Assembly (NCBI GenBank): GCA_029260235.1
Contig: JAJDDP010000010.1
Span: 1 to 51,016, forward strand
Direction: 5' to 3'
DNA: 51,016 nucleotides
DNA from: Phycisphaerae bacterium
GTDB taxonomy: Bacteria > Planctomycetota > Phycisphaerae > UBA1845
Shown here: positions 8,627-17,807 of the stretch, piece by piece
How positions within the stretch are numbered: the stretch's first letter is position 1
How the letters are laid out: every line of letters begins with the position of its first letter
Made by a program: the position numbers and the translations under genes
The notes under the pieces: generated by a model
Told to the model about the DNA's origin: nothing
Database searches by the model: none
What the model saw: the letters and a program-made list of their open reading frames with translations, nothing else

Positions 8627-8821
8627 TTGAACGAACCAACCCCAGCAACCCAAGCCGTCGTCGCCGTGCATCTCGAATCCGGCGAGCGGTATATGGTACG
8701 CGGGCCTAGCCTGTACGATGCCGTCGCTGAACTGGCTGGGCAGGTTGGGGTTGAGTTGCGGAATGGTCAGCCCCAACCCGAGCACATGAGCGGCTATTAT
8801 CGGCGATCGAACGCCCTCTAG
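8627..8821 (+). CDS. Small hypothetical protein (64 aa)
   Basis: Starts at TTG 8627 with AAGGG 9 nt upstream. The product (VVAVHLESGERYMVRGPSLY..AVAELAGQVGVEL) has a beta-beta-alpha look reminiscent of short prophage and cargo proteins but no family I recognise. It stands alone between the zinc-ribbon genes and the TIGR04255 gene. The call rests only on start signal and protein-like composition. Confidence 0.45.
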   Translation: MNEPTPATQAVVAVHLESGERYMVRGPSLYDAVAELAGQVGVELRNGQPQPEHMSGYYRRSNAL

Positions 8822-8988
8822 CCCGTTCATCGGCCAGTGTCGGCTCTGAGGCCGATCATTTGACCCCATGTTGCGACGAAGTTTGACTCTCAAGCACCCG
8901 ATCATAGAATCTAGGATCTTGAGGATTTGGGAGTCTGGCCACAAACATCTGACGCCGATCCACAAATTACTGCTTGGGGAGCGCTGTC

Positions 8989-9768
8989 TTGAAGCTGCGT
9001 CGTCCACCTGTCGTCGAAGCCTGGATTGAATTTCATTTCCGCGGAAGCGAAACGGTGGAGTTGTGGCCCGACGGCCTGCAGGGCTTTGTCGAGTCTCTTC
9101 AGGGAGATTTTCCGCACCTCGATCCTAAGATCCATGAGGAAGTCACGGTAGTAGATCGAATAAAAGGTGTCATTCCGAACCAGATCACAGTTCGACCGCA
9201 TCTGAGGATGAGGCTGTTTGACGAGAAACGCGCGACTTGTGTGCAAGTAGGCAGAGATTCTCTAGCCGTCAACCTAATCAAACAACCAGATGGCTATCCG
9301 GGGTTTTCAACTTTGCGCGAAAAGTCGCTGGAGATGCTAAAGGCTTACCAAGACAGCTTCCAACCGGCGGCTGTTTTGAAGGCGGCACTTCATTATACCG
9401 ATATGGTCACGGTGCCAACGGCAGGCCTGAATCGATTTCGCATAGAAGATTATTTTGCCGTAGGGCTACAAGTGCCTGATGATGACGCTTGGCCGCTAAG
9501 CCACGTGGCGATCGATCTCGTCGTTCCATTGCAAGGAATGAAGGGCGATGCAGATCACCTTGCGTTTGGATTTCGAAGAGAACAGCCCGAGGAGGGGCAC
9601 GAACGATTTCGCCTTGACTGGCATTCGGTATGCACTGATCTTGAGACTTTGGATCATGACGTGCTCTCCGGTCGTCTAGAAGAAGCCCACACCGAGATCA
9701 AAGAACGATTCCGCGGTTGCTTCACGGATCGGTCCTGGGCAATCTTTGGCGAAGAAGAGGAGTCCTGA
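8989..9768 (+). CDS. TIGR04255-family protein
   Basis: A 259-residue soluble protein matching the sporadically distributed TIGR04255 family: an N-terminal RPPVVEAWIEFHF strand-helix start, a central FSTLREKSLEMLKAY helix and a beta-rich C-terminus. The molecular function of the family is not known; its patchy distribution is typical of accessory genes. Start chosen at TTG 8989 (GGGGAG 8 nt upstream); TTG 8974 is an alternative adding five residues. The next gene starts 2 bp after its stop, and a third overlaps that, so the three appear to be one expression unit. Confidence 0.7.
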   Translation: MKLRRPPVVEAWIEFHFRGSETVELWPDGLQGFVESLQGDFPHLDPKIHEEVTVVDRIKGVIPNQITVRPHLRMRLFDEKRATCVQVGRDSLAVNLIKQPDGYPGFSTLREKSLEMLKAYQDSFQPAAVLKAALHYTDMVTVPTAGLNRFRIEDYFAVGLQVPDDDAWPLSHVAIDLVVPLQGMKGDADHLAFGFRREQPEEGHERFRLDWHSVCTDLETLDHDVLSGRLEEAHTEIKERFRGCFTDRSWAIFGEEEES

Positions 9769-9770
9769 GT

Positions 9771-10505
9771 ATGGCTGTGCTGGCACCTAATCTAGGGCAA
9801 GACGTTATTCCGTACGTCCACGCAATTGCAGATGATTTGCTTGGCAGGGGGTCTGCCACGGATAGCTTTTTTTCGGGCGATTATCCGATTCATGCGATTC
9901 AGATCAGTGGTATCCAGTACACCTTGCGGCGGACGTTGATGGGCCGCCTGTCTCCGACCGGTGATGGCCGTTTCCAATTCACTGTTGAATCGCTTGCTCC
10001 TGATATTGCAGGCGAGGGCCCGTCGGCGAGCGAGGCAATAATTAGGTGGAAATCGCTGATCCACTCACTTGTTCAGCGGTTGTTGGCAACTAGGCCGTTT
10101 GAGAGAGATGCAAACGAACACAACAGGTGGCGAACATTTGAATCCGCGATTGATATGTCGGCGCTCAGGCGCAGTACACCGACTCGAATGCGGCAACTGG
10201 GCCGCGTTGAATTCTTGAAGGACTCCTATCCGCGGGCTATTCGTTGGATCGGGGGGAACCGGGATCATGTTTCCCTCGACCAGATGCCGGCCGAGTTCGC
10301 CAGCTACAAACCCGGTCAGTGGGTAGAAGCATTCTGTGAGCGCGATCCCGTAGTGGGCCGCTTGCTTCGTGTCACATACATTGAGCGAATCCCCGCGGTG
10401 CGAATGATGTCATTCAATGAGCAGCAACAGTACTGGGATTCTCTCCCAACTGACGATGCACTACCGGAGTCAGAGCTTGATTGGACAGAACATCCAGAAG
10501 CCTAG
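9771..10505 (+). CDS. Unknown protein of the three-gene cargo module
   Basis: A 244-residue protein starting at ATG 9771, 2 bp after the TIGR04255 stop, inside the GAGGAG-rich end of that gene. Around residues 60-110 the segment GRFQFTVESLAPDIAGEGPS followed by a helix resembles the strand-strand-helix of HicB-type antitoxin folds, but similarity is weak and I assign no family. No membrane segment or signal peptide is seen. The stop lies inside the MBL gene start region, supporting coupled expression and a shared job with both neighbours. Confidence 0.6.
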   Translation: MAVLAPNLGQDVIPYVHAIADDLLGRGSATDSFFSGDYPIHAIQISGIQYTLRRTLMGRLSPTGDGRFQFTVESLAPDIAGEGPSASEAIIRWKSLIHSLVQRLLATRPFERDANEHNRWRTFESAIDMSALRRSTPTRMRQLGRVEFLKDSYPRAIRWIGGNRDHVSLDQMPAEFASYKPGQWVEAFCERDPVVGRLLRVTYIERIPAVRMMSFNEQQQYWDSLPTDDALPESELDWTEHPEA

Positions 10506-11532
10506 ATTCAGCGCTGAATGCTTGTTCCTAGATGTAGCGCAAGGCACATGCAACATTGTCCTGCTTGGCAATAGTCGTGCAATCGTCATTGATTGCGGGC
10601 CCAAGGGAATCATGCCGGTTCACGCCTTGAAGTATTTCGGCGTGAGCGAGATAGTCGCACTCATCGTCAGCCACAACGACTCCGATCACTATGGTGGGGC
10701 AGCCCAGATCATCCAGAGCTTTCCTAAGCAGATTCATCAAATCTACTTCCTCGAAGATCGTCTAACGAGGCGGACACAGCTTCTGACAAATATCCGTCAC
10801 GAACTCAAGACTGGCAATTTACTTAGCCAGCCCATCAGGCTGGAGGCGGACTCCCAAAAAGGTAAGATTATTTTCACCGATCCCGAACGGGCCATCAACT
10901 TGCAAGTCCTTTTTCCGTGGATGCTCGCTAACATCGATGCGCGTGAAGCTGGCGGTAAGAACAGAACGAGCGCGGTTTTGGCCCTGAATTGTGGCGCTCA
11001 CCGGATAGTCTTTGGCGGAGATCTTGATTACGAGGGCTGGCGCCAGGTGCATAATGAGTGGGGAAAACCGATCGTCTGCGATGCCCTTGCGGTTTCGCAC
11101 CACGGAGGAGCTCTTACCAACAGCAACGAGCAGCAGCGTCTAGCATGGATTTATCGAAATGCAATTCGTTGTGACACGGCGATCGTTTCGGTTGGCTCGG
11201 TCAATCAGTTTAACCACCCAAGGCCCGCACACATCAGGGCCCTGAAACAATCCGGCGCCAACGTGCTTTGCACGCAGATCACGACTCAGTGTTGCGAAAA
11301 CCTTGAACCGATCCGCCCTGGCGTAATACAACCCGCTCTGCCCGGCAAATCGACTCCACACGAATCACTTACTGTGGGGGCGGGGCGAAGTCGAGATGTT
11401 GCTTGCGCAGGCAGTGTAGCAATCGAGTTGGGGCCCGGCGCGATCAATGTAAGAAGGTTGGCGGATCACCAGGCCGCGGTAGATCACATGGCTACCTCTG
11501 AGGATGGTCAACCGTTATGCAGGCTAAACTAG
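10477..11532 (+). CDS. MBL-fold metallohydrolase (ComEC/Rec2 C-domain-like)
   Basis: A 351-residue soluble metallo-beta-lactamase-fold protein without ComEC membrane parts. The metal-binding motif HxDxDH is present as H66-N-D68-S-D70-H71, followed by GGDLDYEGW and AVSHHGG, and finally NQFNHPRP. This set is typical of ComEC-like hydrolases acting on nucleic acid or nucleotides. I prefer TTG 10477 (GGAG 7 nt upstream), overlapping the previous gene by 29 bp; in-frame starts at 10456 and 10417 are alternatives. The C-terminal 60 residues look less conserved. As third gene of the module it is the likely catalytic component. Confidence 0.8.
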   Translation: MIGQNIQKPRFSAECLFLDVAQGTCNIVLLGNSRAIVIDCGPKGIMPVHALKYFGVSEIVALIVSHNDSDHYGGAAQIIQSFPKQIHQIYFLEDRLTRRTQLLTNIRHELKTGNLLSQPIRLEADSQKGKIIFTDPERAINLQVLFPWMLANIDAREAGGKNRTSAVLALNCGAHRIVFGGDLDYEGWRQVHNEWGKPIVCDALAVSHHGGALTNSNEQQRLAWIYRNAIRCDTAIVSVGSVNQFNHPRPAHIRALKQSGANVLCTQITTQCCENLEPIRPGVIQPALPGKSTPHESLTVGAGRSRDVACAGSVAIELGPGAINVRRLADHQAAVDHMATSEDGQPLCRLN

Positions 11533-11541
11533 AGATCGTCC

Positions 11542-11739
11542 TCAAATCAGCGTCCGCTCGATGTGGCAGCACGGCCGGAACTGGCACTTCCTGCAGATGG
11601 CGTAGCGATGCGTCTCCCAGTATTCCTCGGTGATCATTTTCTGCTTTGCGTTGGTCACAAGGCACGAGTATTCCTTGCAGCGGGGGCACCATTTCCACGG
11701 CCTGTTTCTGGCTGACGGCTTCTTGATCTCGCCTGACAT
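11542..11739 (-). CDS. Small zinc-finger protein (65 aa)
   Basis: A 65-residue protein with CPRC near residue 18 and CRKC near residue 50, so a likely zinc ribbon, plus a basic N-terminus. The ATG at 11739 has an excellent GGGAGG 8 nt upstream. It lies convergent to the MBL gene (9 bp apart) and starts the minus-strand block continuous with the capsid gene direction. Phages and satellites often encode such small zinc-ribbon proteins; the role is unknown. Confidence 0.65.
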   Translation of the reverse strand: MSGEIKKPSARNRPWKWCPRCKEYSCLVTNAKQKMITEEYWETHRYAICRKCQFRPCCHIERTLI

Positions 11740-11882
11740 CGATGGATCCTCCCTGACCGGCGTGTCCTGTTCTCCCTCGACTGATCGCAGGTGAACAACC
11801 CCGAGAGGCACTTGCTGTGCCCCGTTGGGGCCTATTCACTTGCCAAAGAGCAACCTCAACTCAACCGAACCAACGTCAACGA

Positions 11883-13100
11883 CTACGGGGCGCCTTTGCT
11901 CTTGACGATCGCCACGCTATCCACGGGCACAACAGCCACGTCGATGTAGCCGCGGTACTCGCGACCGAGCACGTCAAATGCGTCCTTCGATTCGACTGTT
12001 GGCTCAGCTTTGCCTTCCAAGAACTTGACCTGCATGATTTCCTCAGCCCCGAGCAGATACCACGAGGATGAGCTGTAGCCCGTGTATCGCGGGTTCGACA
12101 GATGGGGAACCACAAGCGGCTTGGCCAACCGGTGGTGCGGGTTGATCACGCCGGAACTCTTGTAGCTGTCGGGCGTTGCCGTCGAATGGATCTGCGTAGC
12201 CGCATCGTCTTCGAGCTCTGGCGGAACCATGAGAATGTTCGGCTCGATGTTGAGGGTGTCCTTTCCGGCGATGTCGGTTTGGGCCCTCATGAGCCGCTTG
12301 GCGTGTGACAACGACTGTTGTCCGTTGGTGCCCTTGTCCAGCACAGACGTACCGCCGGTGACGTCGGCGTCGTCGAAGTAGTTCTGCTTCCGCATGGGCT
12401 TGGTGGTCTTGTCGGCCGCCAAGAATAGACGCGAGCCGTCACCCATTAGCGGGCCTTCGGCGTCTGCCAGGAGCGACTGGTAGACCAGGTGCTCGATCAG
12501 GCGTGCAGCCGACTTGCCGAACCCTTTCGCCTGGCGAGTGAGCGCAGCGAGGTCGTCGTTGACCATGGCCTGCATGGTCACCATAAACTTGCGCGCGTAG
12601 GTGAACAGCCGCCCGGTCTCGCCAGATTCCTCCAAGGTGCCGTCCTTGATTTCGGCGCCTTCGACGACCTTGAGGAAGTCGTCCGCGGACGAGATTTTGA
12701 CGACCTTGAAGTCTTTGAAATCGTTGATATTTCCGATCGTACACCAAGCATCCCAGGTTGTCGTCTGATTCCGATAGCCCGCGAGCATCGCCTTGTTGGC
12801 GACGTTCTCCATAATCAGCGGGAAGTCGCTCGACGAATGGCTGAAAGCGAGCTTGATGATGTCCTGCTTGGGCATCCCGCGGGCGGACACATGAAGACGG
12901 GACAAGCATTCCCCGGCCAAGTCCGCGAATGAATGGCCTTGCATCTCTCGGCCCGCTTGCAGCCGATGCTCGGGCACTTCGGTTGCCATGCCGGCCCTGA
13001 GCAAGCAGCCATCGATGGCCGCCTCTCGGAATTTGTCTCGCCAATCTTTGATTGCCTCCATCGAGGTTTGTCCGGGTTTGATTGTCGGTAAGGTTTGCAT
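11883..13100 (-). CDS. Major capsid protein, Mu gpT-like
   Basis: A 405-residue protein resembling the Mu gpT / ClpP-fusion type head subunit family. Features seen: a helical N-terminal region ending in FADLAGECLSRL; the conserved block SSSDFPLIMENVANKAMLAGY (about residues 95-115) with the DFP..N..NK pattern; a following TTWDAW and DFKDFK; a long alpha-beta core; and a C-terminal beta-rich part ending YRGYIDVAVVP. The ATG at 13100 has GGGAGAG upstream. It is the last gene of the structural block, an unusual place for a capsid gene, which normally precedes tail genes. Confidence 0.7.
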   Translation of the reverse strand: MQTLPTIKPGQTSMEAIKDWRDKFREAAIDGCLLRAGMATEVPEHRLQAGREMQGHSFADLAGECLSRLHVSARGMPKQDIIKLAFSHSSSDFPLIMENVANKAMLAGYRNQTTTWDAWCTIGNINDFKDFKVVKISSADDFLKVVEGAEIKDGTLEESGETGRLFTYARKFMVTMQAMVNDDLAALTRQAKGFGKSAARLIEHLVYQSLLADAEGPLMGDGSRLFLAADKTTKPMRKQNYFDDADVTGGTSVLDKGTNGQQSLSHAKRLMRAQTDIAGKDTLNIEPNILMVPPELEDDAATQIHSTATPDSYKSSGVINPHHRLAKPLVVPHLSNPRYTGYSSSSWYLLGAEEIMQVKFLEGKAEPTVESKDAFDVLGREYRGYIDVAVVPVDSVAIVKSKGAP

Positions 13101-13163
13101 GTGTTTCTCTCCCATGCTTCGATTGCGATTGGTGATCCGCACACCGTGCGCGGAAAGTTTGAG

Positions 13164-14957
13164 TTACTCAGATAGATTCACTTCTGTGCGGTAGAGCCGC
13201 GCGCCGACTCCGATATTTATCAGATTGACTTCGTCTGTGGGCGCGGGTGGGCCCATGATGCCGCTGGCCACTTCTTCGCGAATTGCCGTGACAAACTCAC
13301 GCGCAACCTCTCTGACCGCGACCGTGGCACCGGCCTTTTGTCGATCGAGCATTCGCGCGGCCTCTTCCGTTGGGGGCGCGATGAACGCGGAATCGATGAC
13401 CGGGTCCGGTGCGGGTGGTCCCCAGGAGGCACCACCCCCATGGCCTCGGTTCATTCGTTGCTCGTCAGCCTCGCGTCGTTTTGCATCTCGAGCCTGTTGC
13501 ATCTTATTTTGGGCGCCAGGTGAAGTGCCGTACTCTCCACCGGTGAGGTCATAAACGAATCGCTGTTGCCGGTACGCCCTTCGGTAGTACCACATGAGCA
13601 GGTGGTCTTGTGGCTTCAACTCGCCACCGGCAGCATTCCGGATGTTGACCTCCATCTGGAGCTCCGCGTTTTCGTCGGCCATCGCGATCTCTTCAGATCG
13701 CAGCTTCTCTTCTTGCTGTTTTGCCTTGAGCTGTTGATTCCGGAGCTGCAGCGCGAAGCGGGGATCATCGGACGCTCTCTGCTCGAGCGCTGATCCAACG
13801 ATATCAACATTCGGCCCGGTGGTGCGGTTGAAGTCCTCGATGTACGCCTCAACGCCACTTAGCCCGGCGTCCATCATCGGCGCACCGATGCGAATACCGC
13901 GTCTGCCCCACAACTGCACCTGCAGTTCTTTGGGGAAGTGGCCGGCCTTCTCCGCCTCAGCCAGCTTGCGCATTCGGGTGAGATGGTCATCCTCTTTGTT
14001 GATACCGGCGGCCTTGTATAGCGCGGTGATATCCTCGGGCACATGCTGGGCTAGTTGTGCTTCCACCGCTGCCCTGCGATCAGGGCTTAACCGGGAAAGA
14101 GCACTTGATCTTTCGTCTTCATTAAGGGTGGGAAACATGGTGTTGTTGATTAGGTTTTCCATGGCGGTAGCGGCTTGCTGCGTCGTGCCGGTCAGTGCCG
14201 TTGCTCGAGCGAACATAGCCGCCGTTTCTCGATACTCGAGCCCGCCAAGTTTTCCGGCGCCAAGCACACGCGGGAAGTTCTGACGGAGCATCTCTGGGGT
14301 GGTCTTGGCCAGGTCGATCGTGCGCTTCGTCACGTTTTGGATGGTGTTGGCAGCCTGGCCGGGCGCCATGCCCTCAAACTCCGACGCGAACATATTGGCC
14401 GGGTCGGCAAAGAGCGGCGCCATCTGATCGAGAGGTAGCGACGTGATCTGACGAAACTGGAGCATCTCATCGAACAGCGCCTTTTGCATCTCGGGCGATT
14501 GGCCACCGGTGGCGGATTGCAGCATGTACTGGCCTTTGGCCACCTCAGCAGCGCCGCCGACCACGCCGTACTGGGAAGCCATGCCGTGCATTCGTTCGCG
14601 GAACTTCGGATCGCCGACGTTGTCACCAAGAAACATGGCGTCCAACATTTGGCTGTGCATCTCCTTGGAGAGCGCCGCCGTGCTCTCGATCTCTGCACGC
14701 CAGCTTGCGTACATCAAGCGAATTGCGCCCGTGGCTGCTGCGGTGGCGGTGCCAATAGAAACGAGCTTCGCAAGTTGCTGGCCCAGTGAAGTGGTCAAAC
14801 TCTGGGCCGAGCCCTCCTGTTCTCGCTGGCCTTCTTTGCTGGCTCTAGCGACGTCACCAGATTTCTTGACGGTCTTGTCTTGGAGGCGATGCGTTTTCTC
14901 AAACGCTGCCCAAAGGCGTTTCCCCTCAGCGTCCAGGACTAGCTTGGTTGTTGGCAT
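13164..14957 (-). CDS. Tape-measure-like tail protein
   Basis: A 597-residue protein resembling phage tail tape-measure proteins. It has a basic, helical, coiled-coil N-terminus (residues about 15-60), a small hydrophobic segment (about 66-85, SIGTATAAATGAIRLMY), and a central domain with the repeated-threshold look of the TP901-type core (ETAAMFARATALTGTTQQAATAMENLINNT). A Gln/Lys/Glu-rich coiled coil follows near 410-440. At 597 residues it would imply a short tail if it acts as a ruler. The ATG at 14957 has AAGGAGG 8 nt upstream. Confidence 0.65.
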   Translation of the reverse strand: MPTTKLVLDAEGKRLWAAFEKTHRLQDKTVKKSGDVARASKEGQREQEGSAQSLTTSLGQQLAKLVSIGTATAAATGAIRLMYASWRAEIESTAALSKEMHSQMLDAMFLGDNVGDPKFRERMHGMASQYGVVGGAAEVAKGQYMLQSATGGQSPEMQKALFDEMLQFRQITSLPLDQMAPLFADPANMFASEFEGMAPGQAANTIQNVTKRTIDLAKTTPEMLRQNFPRVLGAGKLGGLEYRETAAMFARATALTGTTQQAATAMENLINNTMFPTLNEDERSSALSRLSPDRRAAVEAQLAQHVPEDITALYKAAGINKEDDHLTRMRKLAEAEKAGHFPKELQVQLWGRRGIRIGAPMMDAGLSGVEAYIEDFNRTTGPNVDIVGSALEQRASDDPRFALQLRNQQLKAKQQEEKLRSEEIAMADENAELQMEVNIRNAAGGELKPQDHLLMWYYRRAYRQQRFVYDLTGGEYGTSPGAQNKMQQARDAKRREADEQRMNRGHGGGASWGPPAPDPVIDSAFIAPPTEEAARMLDRQKAGATVAVREVAREFVTAIREEVASGIMGPPAPTDEVNLINIGVGARLYRTEVNLSE

Positions 14958-14970
14958 TGGCCCTTCCTCC

Positions 14971-15480
14971 TTATTTCACGCGAACCACGTCGCGGTCTTT
15001 TACCTTGTCGATTTCCTTGACGAACCATTCCCCGAACACTTCACCCAACTCGACGTCTTCGCTTGGGCTGATCGCAGTCAGCTCTTTGTCGATCTGCGCT
15101 TGCGGCATAGATGAAAACCCACCCTTGCCCTTCTTGCGACGCAGCGGGTACTTGAGGGCGATCCAGGCTTTCTTCGATGAGCCGCCGACAGTGAAGCTGC
15201 TCAGGATCGACCGCTTCATCTCACCAGACCACTCGAGTAGGCGGGTGTGCCCGTACTTCTTGGCCTTGCGGATTTGGTACCGCTTCGACCTCTTGGCAAA
15301 CACGCCGCGGTACCGGCTTTCCACCGTGCGCGGATCTCCGAAGTGACGGGGGAGGAAGTGCTCGTGCCAGAACTCCAAGATCCACTGCAGCCCTCGTTTC
15401 ACCACTTGATTGCGGACCTTGCGCGTGGCTTTCTTGCTGGCTAGCGGCCCCTCTCGGATGATCACCGTCTTGATGTACAT
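14971..15480 (-). CDS. Basic phage morphogenesis protein of unknown family (169 aa)
   Basis: A Lys/Arg-rich 169-residue protein with segments LQWILEFWHEHFLPRHF and LLEWSGEMKRSI reminiscent of minor tail or virion morphogenesis proteins that sit just upstream of a tape measure, but not close enough for a family call. The ATG at 15480 begins MYIKTVIIREG; the frame is open up to 15675 through the end of the upstream gene, which I reject as an N-terminus. Gene order (tail chaperone-like, this, tape measure) suggests tail assembly. Confidence 0.6.
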   Translation of the reverse strand: MYIKTVIIREGPLASKKATRKVRNQVVKRGLQWILEFWHEHFLPRHFGDPRTVESRYRGVFAKRSKRYQIRKAKKYGHTRLLEWSGEMKRSILSSFTVGGSSKKAWIALKYPLRRKKGKGGFSSMPQAQIDKELTAISPSEDVELGEVFGEWFVKEIDKVKDRDVVRVK

Positions 15481-15493
15481 CGTTCGAGCCTTC

Positions 15494-16297
15494 CTAACTC
15501 GGAACCGTCGCTGGCTTGGGTAGCGGCTGACCCACGATGCCAGCTTCGGGCACTCGCTCTGCTCGAATCGACGGCCCGTCCAGGAAGCGATCCACAATCG
15601 CCCAGACGTCGGGGCCGGGATCCCCGTCAGGTCCAGCGGATAGTGTGCCAAAGGCTGACACTTCCTCGGGCCCAATCCGGTAGTTCAGTGCGAGGATCTC
15701 GACTGCAATTCCTGGCCCGATGTCTCGCATCGTTGCGGCTGCGTTGCGTCCGGCTGCCTCAGCTTCAGTCTGCATCGACTCGGTTGGATCCACCCTGAAA
15801 GCCTCGAGGGCGCGTAGCCACCGCTCCGCAGCCTCGTTGGTGCGTTCCCAGCCCTCGCGGATCCGCTCCGCCAGCTCGCGAACATGATCCATTCCTGGCT
15901 TGTCGGCGGACTCCCACTTGCCGCCGGCGATCTTCCAAGCCTTCGGGAGTTGGGTGACAACAGGGAGCACCCAGGCCTGCCCGTCACCAAGCAACGTTGG
16001 CACACCGGGCAGCATCTCGGCGCGCTGAAGATCCTCTGGTGTGGGTCGCTGGTCTTTACGCCACCCGATCCAGAACCGATCGAATTCGTGCCACTCCTGG
16101 TTGTCGCCGTGATAGCCAGGCGCAGCCTCTGCAGCGACGAAACATCCAGACCCACCGTCCGGCCCTTTGCCGACGTTGCCGGCGTAAGGGCGATTCTCGA
16201 AGCGATCTGCGAGGCCGAACCGCGACAGGCTGTCTTGCCATTCGCGATCGACATCTTTCGACTCAAGATTTGGAACGTAGTAGTAGGCCAGTTTCAT
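15494..16297 (-). CDS. Unknown phage protein, perhaps tail-assembly related
   Basis: A 267-residue soluble protein. The N-terminal half includes CFVAAEAAPGYHGDN and LLGDGQAWVLPV, and the C-terminal half is helical with EILALNYRIGPEEVSAFGTL, a type of segment I associate with tail-assembly chaperones encoded just before tape measures; this is a weak inference. The ATG at 16297 overlaps the stop of the upstream gene as ATGA and has CAGGAGAAG upstream, so its start is well supported. Confidence 0.6.
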   Translation of the reverse strand: MKLAYYYVPNLESKDVDREWQDSLSRFGLADRFENRPYAGNVGKGPDGGSGCFVAAEAAPGYHGDNQEWHEFDRFWIGWRKDQRPTPEDLQRAEMLPGVPTLLGDGQAWVLPVVTQLPKAWKIAGGKWESADKPGMDHVRELAERIREGWERTNEAAERWLRALEAFRVDPTESMQTEAEAAGRNAAATMRDIGPGIAVEILALNYRIGPEEVSAFGTLSAGPDGDPGPDVWAIVDRFLDGPSIRAERVPEAGIVGQPLPKPATVPS

Positions 16298-17055
16298 TTG
16301 GTCTTCTCCTGTTTGGCGTGACGGTCGAAGCGCTCTTCGAGGGCTCGTCTTGTATCTGACAGCCAGGCTTCGCACGCTTTCCGGACTGCGGTCCGTTGGG
16401 CGCTTGTCTTCATTACGCCGGACAGCTGCCCAGGTAACTGCTCCAACACAGACCGAAGAGAGGCAAGATCATCGACGACAGGATCGTTGTCGCTCCCGCA
16501 GCGACCTAACGCCTGAGCTGTGATTCCAAGGGCGTTTTCGACCGTTGTTTTGACGACAAGGGAGACCTCCTCCCTGAATTCGGTGGATACCAGGGCCGCA
16601 CACTTCTCGGGGAGCCCGCCATCCAATATTCCTGTCAGGACTGTGAAAGCCTTATTCGCAGCCCGCCTTACGTCGCTTTTGGTTACCCAGGTGGCGAGCT
16701 TCTCATTCAATCTCAATTCTTTAATTTGGGCCTCAGCTTTTCGCGCGCGTGCATCCCACCGCATCGATTCATTGTCTGGCGTTTGCCGGACCAAGAACCT
16801 GTCCGAGTTCCGACGAAACCAGCTGCCAATCGCCCATAGGTCGTACCCTTTCTCTGTCTTCCCCGGGCAGCCGCGCGATAACTGCTCTTGGAGGTGTTTC
16901 CTGCTCATTCCGAGGATTCTGGCGACATCCCCCTGTGACTGGGCGAATAGGTGCGATGGGGTGCTTTTGCGCTTGCGTTTTGCGACTCTCTGGCTAGGCT
17001 CGATGAGACCACCACCACCCTTCAAAAACCATCTCAGGCGCTTTTTTCGCGCCAT
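16294..17055 (-). CDS. Small-terminase-like (Nu1-type) DNA packaging protein
   Basis: A 253-residue protein with a winged-helix DNA-binding region of the Nu1/terminase small-subunit kind (about residues 38-80: QGDVARILGMSRKHLQEQL then GYDLWAIGSWFRRN). A long charged helix (about 92-125) and a helical C-terminus follow. In phages this protein recognises the packaging site; no large terminase partner is seen in the element. Start chosen at ATG 17055 (MARKKRLRWF); an upstream in-frame ATG at 17109 would add residues from a G/C-run segment (17066-17090) and seems less likely. Confidence 0.6.
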   Translation of the reverse strand: MARKKRLRWFLKGGGGLIEPSQRVAKRKRKSTPSHLFAQSQGDVARILGMSRKHLQEQLSRGCPGKTEKGYDLWAIGSWFRRNSDRFLVRQTPDNESMRWDARARKAEAQIKELRLNEKLATWVTKSDVRRAANKAFTVLTGILDGGLPEKCAALVSTEFREEVSLVVKTTVENALGITAQALGRCGSDNDPVVDDLASLRSVLEQLPGQLSGVMKTSAQRTAVRKACEAWLSDTRRALEERFDRHAKQEKTK

Positions 17056-17318
17056 CGCGAGCACCGAGGGGGCCCCGCCCCCCTGACTAGGACCCGCTAG
17101 TCGATACATCCTGCCTATCTTCCGGGTGCTGTGGTGCCGTGCTGTGGCACGGTGCCTCGGCTTGTCACACCCAACGAATAAGAAAGAGGCCGGCGCGGGC
17201 CCACCTGCATGGACCTGCGGGGAGTTGTCGCGAGTCCGACTGACTGGCGACGCGCCAGCCAGCCCCGCCCGCACCGACCACTGAACACGGTGTCTTGTTA
17301 TCGTTCGCTTAACTGCCA

Positions 17319-17807
17319 TCACGCACCGAATAGCTCCGCGTTGCGCTGCTTCAAGTCTCTGAGGCTCACGCCAGCCTGGTGGGCTTGGCGGAGTGCTGAC
17401 TCATTGTTTCCGTAGCTCTTCCGAGCGATTTCCAGTTGCTTTCCGATGCGATCCCGCTCGCTCAAGAGCCCATCGAGGGCTTTTCGTGATCGCTCGAGAG
17501 CTGACCGTGCCTGCTCCACGTCCTTGGCTTGGCGCTCGAACGCAACGGCCTGCGTGACCACAGCCAGGTCGGCCCGCACGTCACGCATCGACTTGCCCAG
17601 CTCAATGGCCAGCTCGTGTAAGCGTTCAGCGTCCCCGGTCTTCGGCTTCGACGATTGGCTCAACAACAGGCGATACGCTGCAAGCTGCTCAGCCCGTGCC
17701 GCTGTCTCTCGCTGGTCGGACTCGTCTCGGAGCTGGGTTGCTCCATCGACGGCCGAACCCTGCAAGCCGTGTTTCTTCGTTTGGGGTTTCGTTGCTGATT
17801 TGGTCAT
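17319..17807 (-). CDS. Coiled-coil phage protein of unknown function (162 aa)
   Basis: A hydrophilic protein, almost entirely helical after residue 25, with heptad-like repeats (residues about 60-135, RDVRADLAVVTQAVAFERQ onward). It could be a scaffold or an accessory replication protein. The ATG at 17807 touches the stop of the upstream gene (TGATG) and has AAGGGAAGGG nearby, so coupling is likely. Between its stop and the small-terminase-like start (17056-17318) I see no gene. Confidence 0.6.
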   Translation of the reverse strand: MTKSATKPQTKKHGLQGSAVDGATQLRDESDQRETAARAEQLAAYRLLLSQSSKPKTGDAERLHELAIELGKSMRDVRADLAVVTQAVAFERQAKDVEQARSALERSRKALDGLLSERDRIGKQLEIARKSYGNNESALRQAHQAGVSLRDLKQRNAELFGA

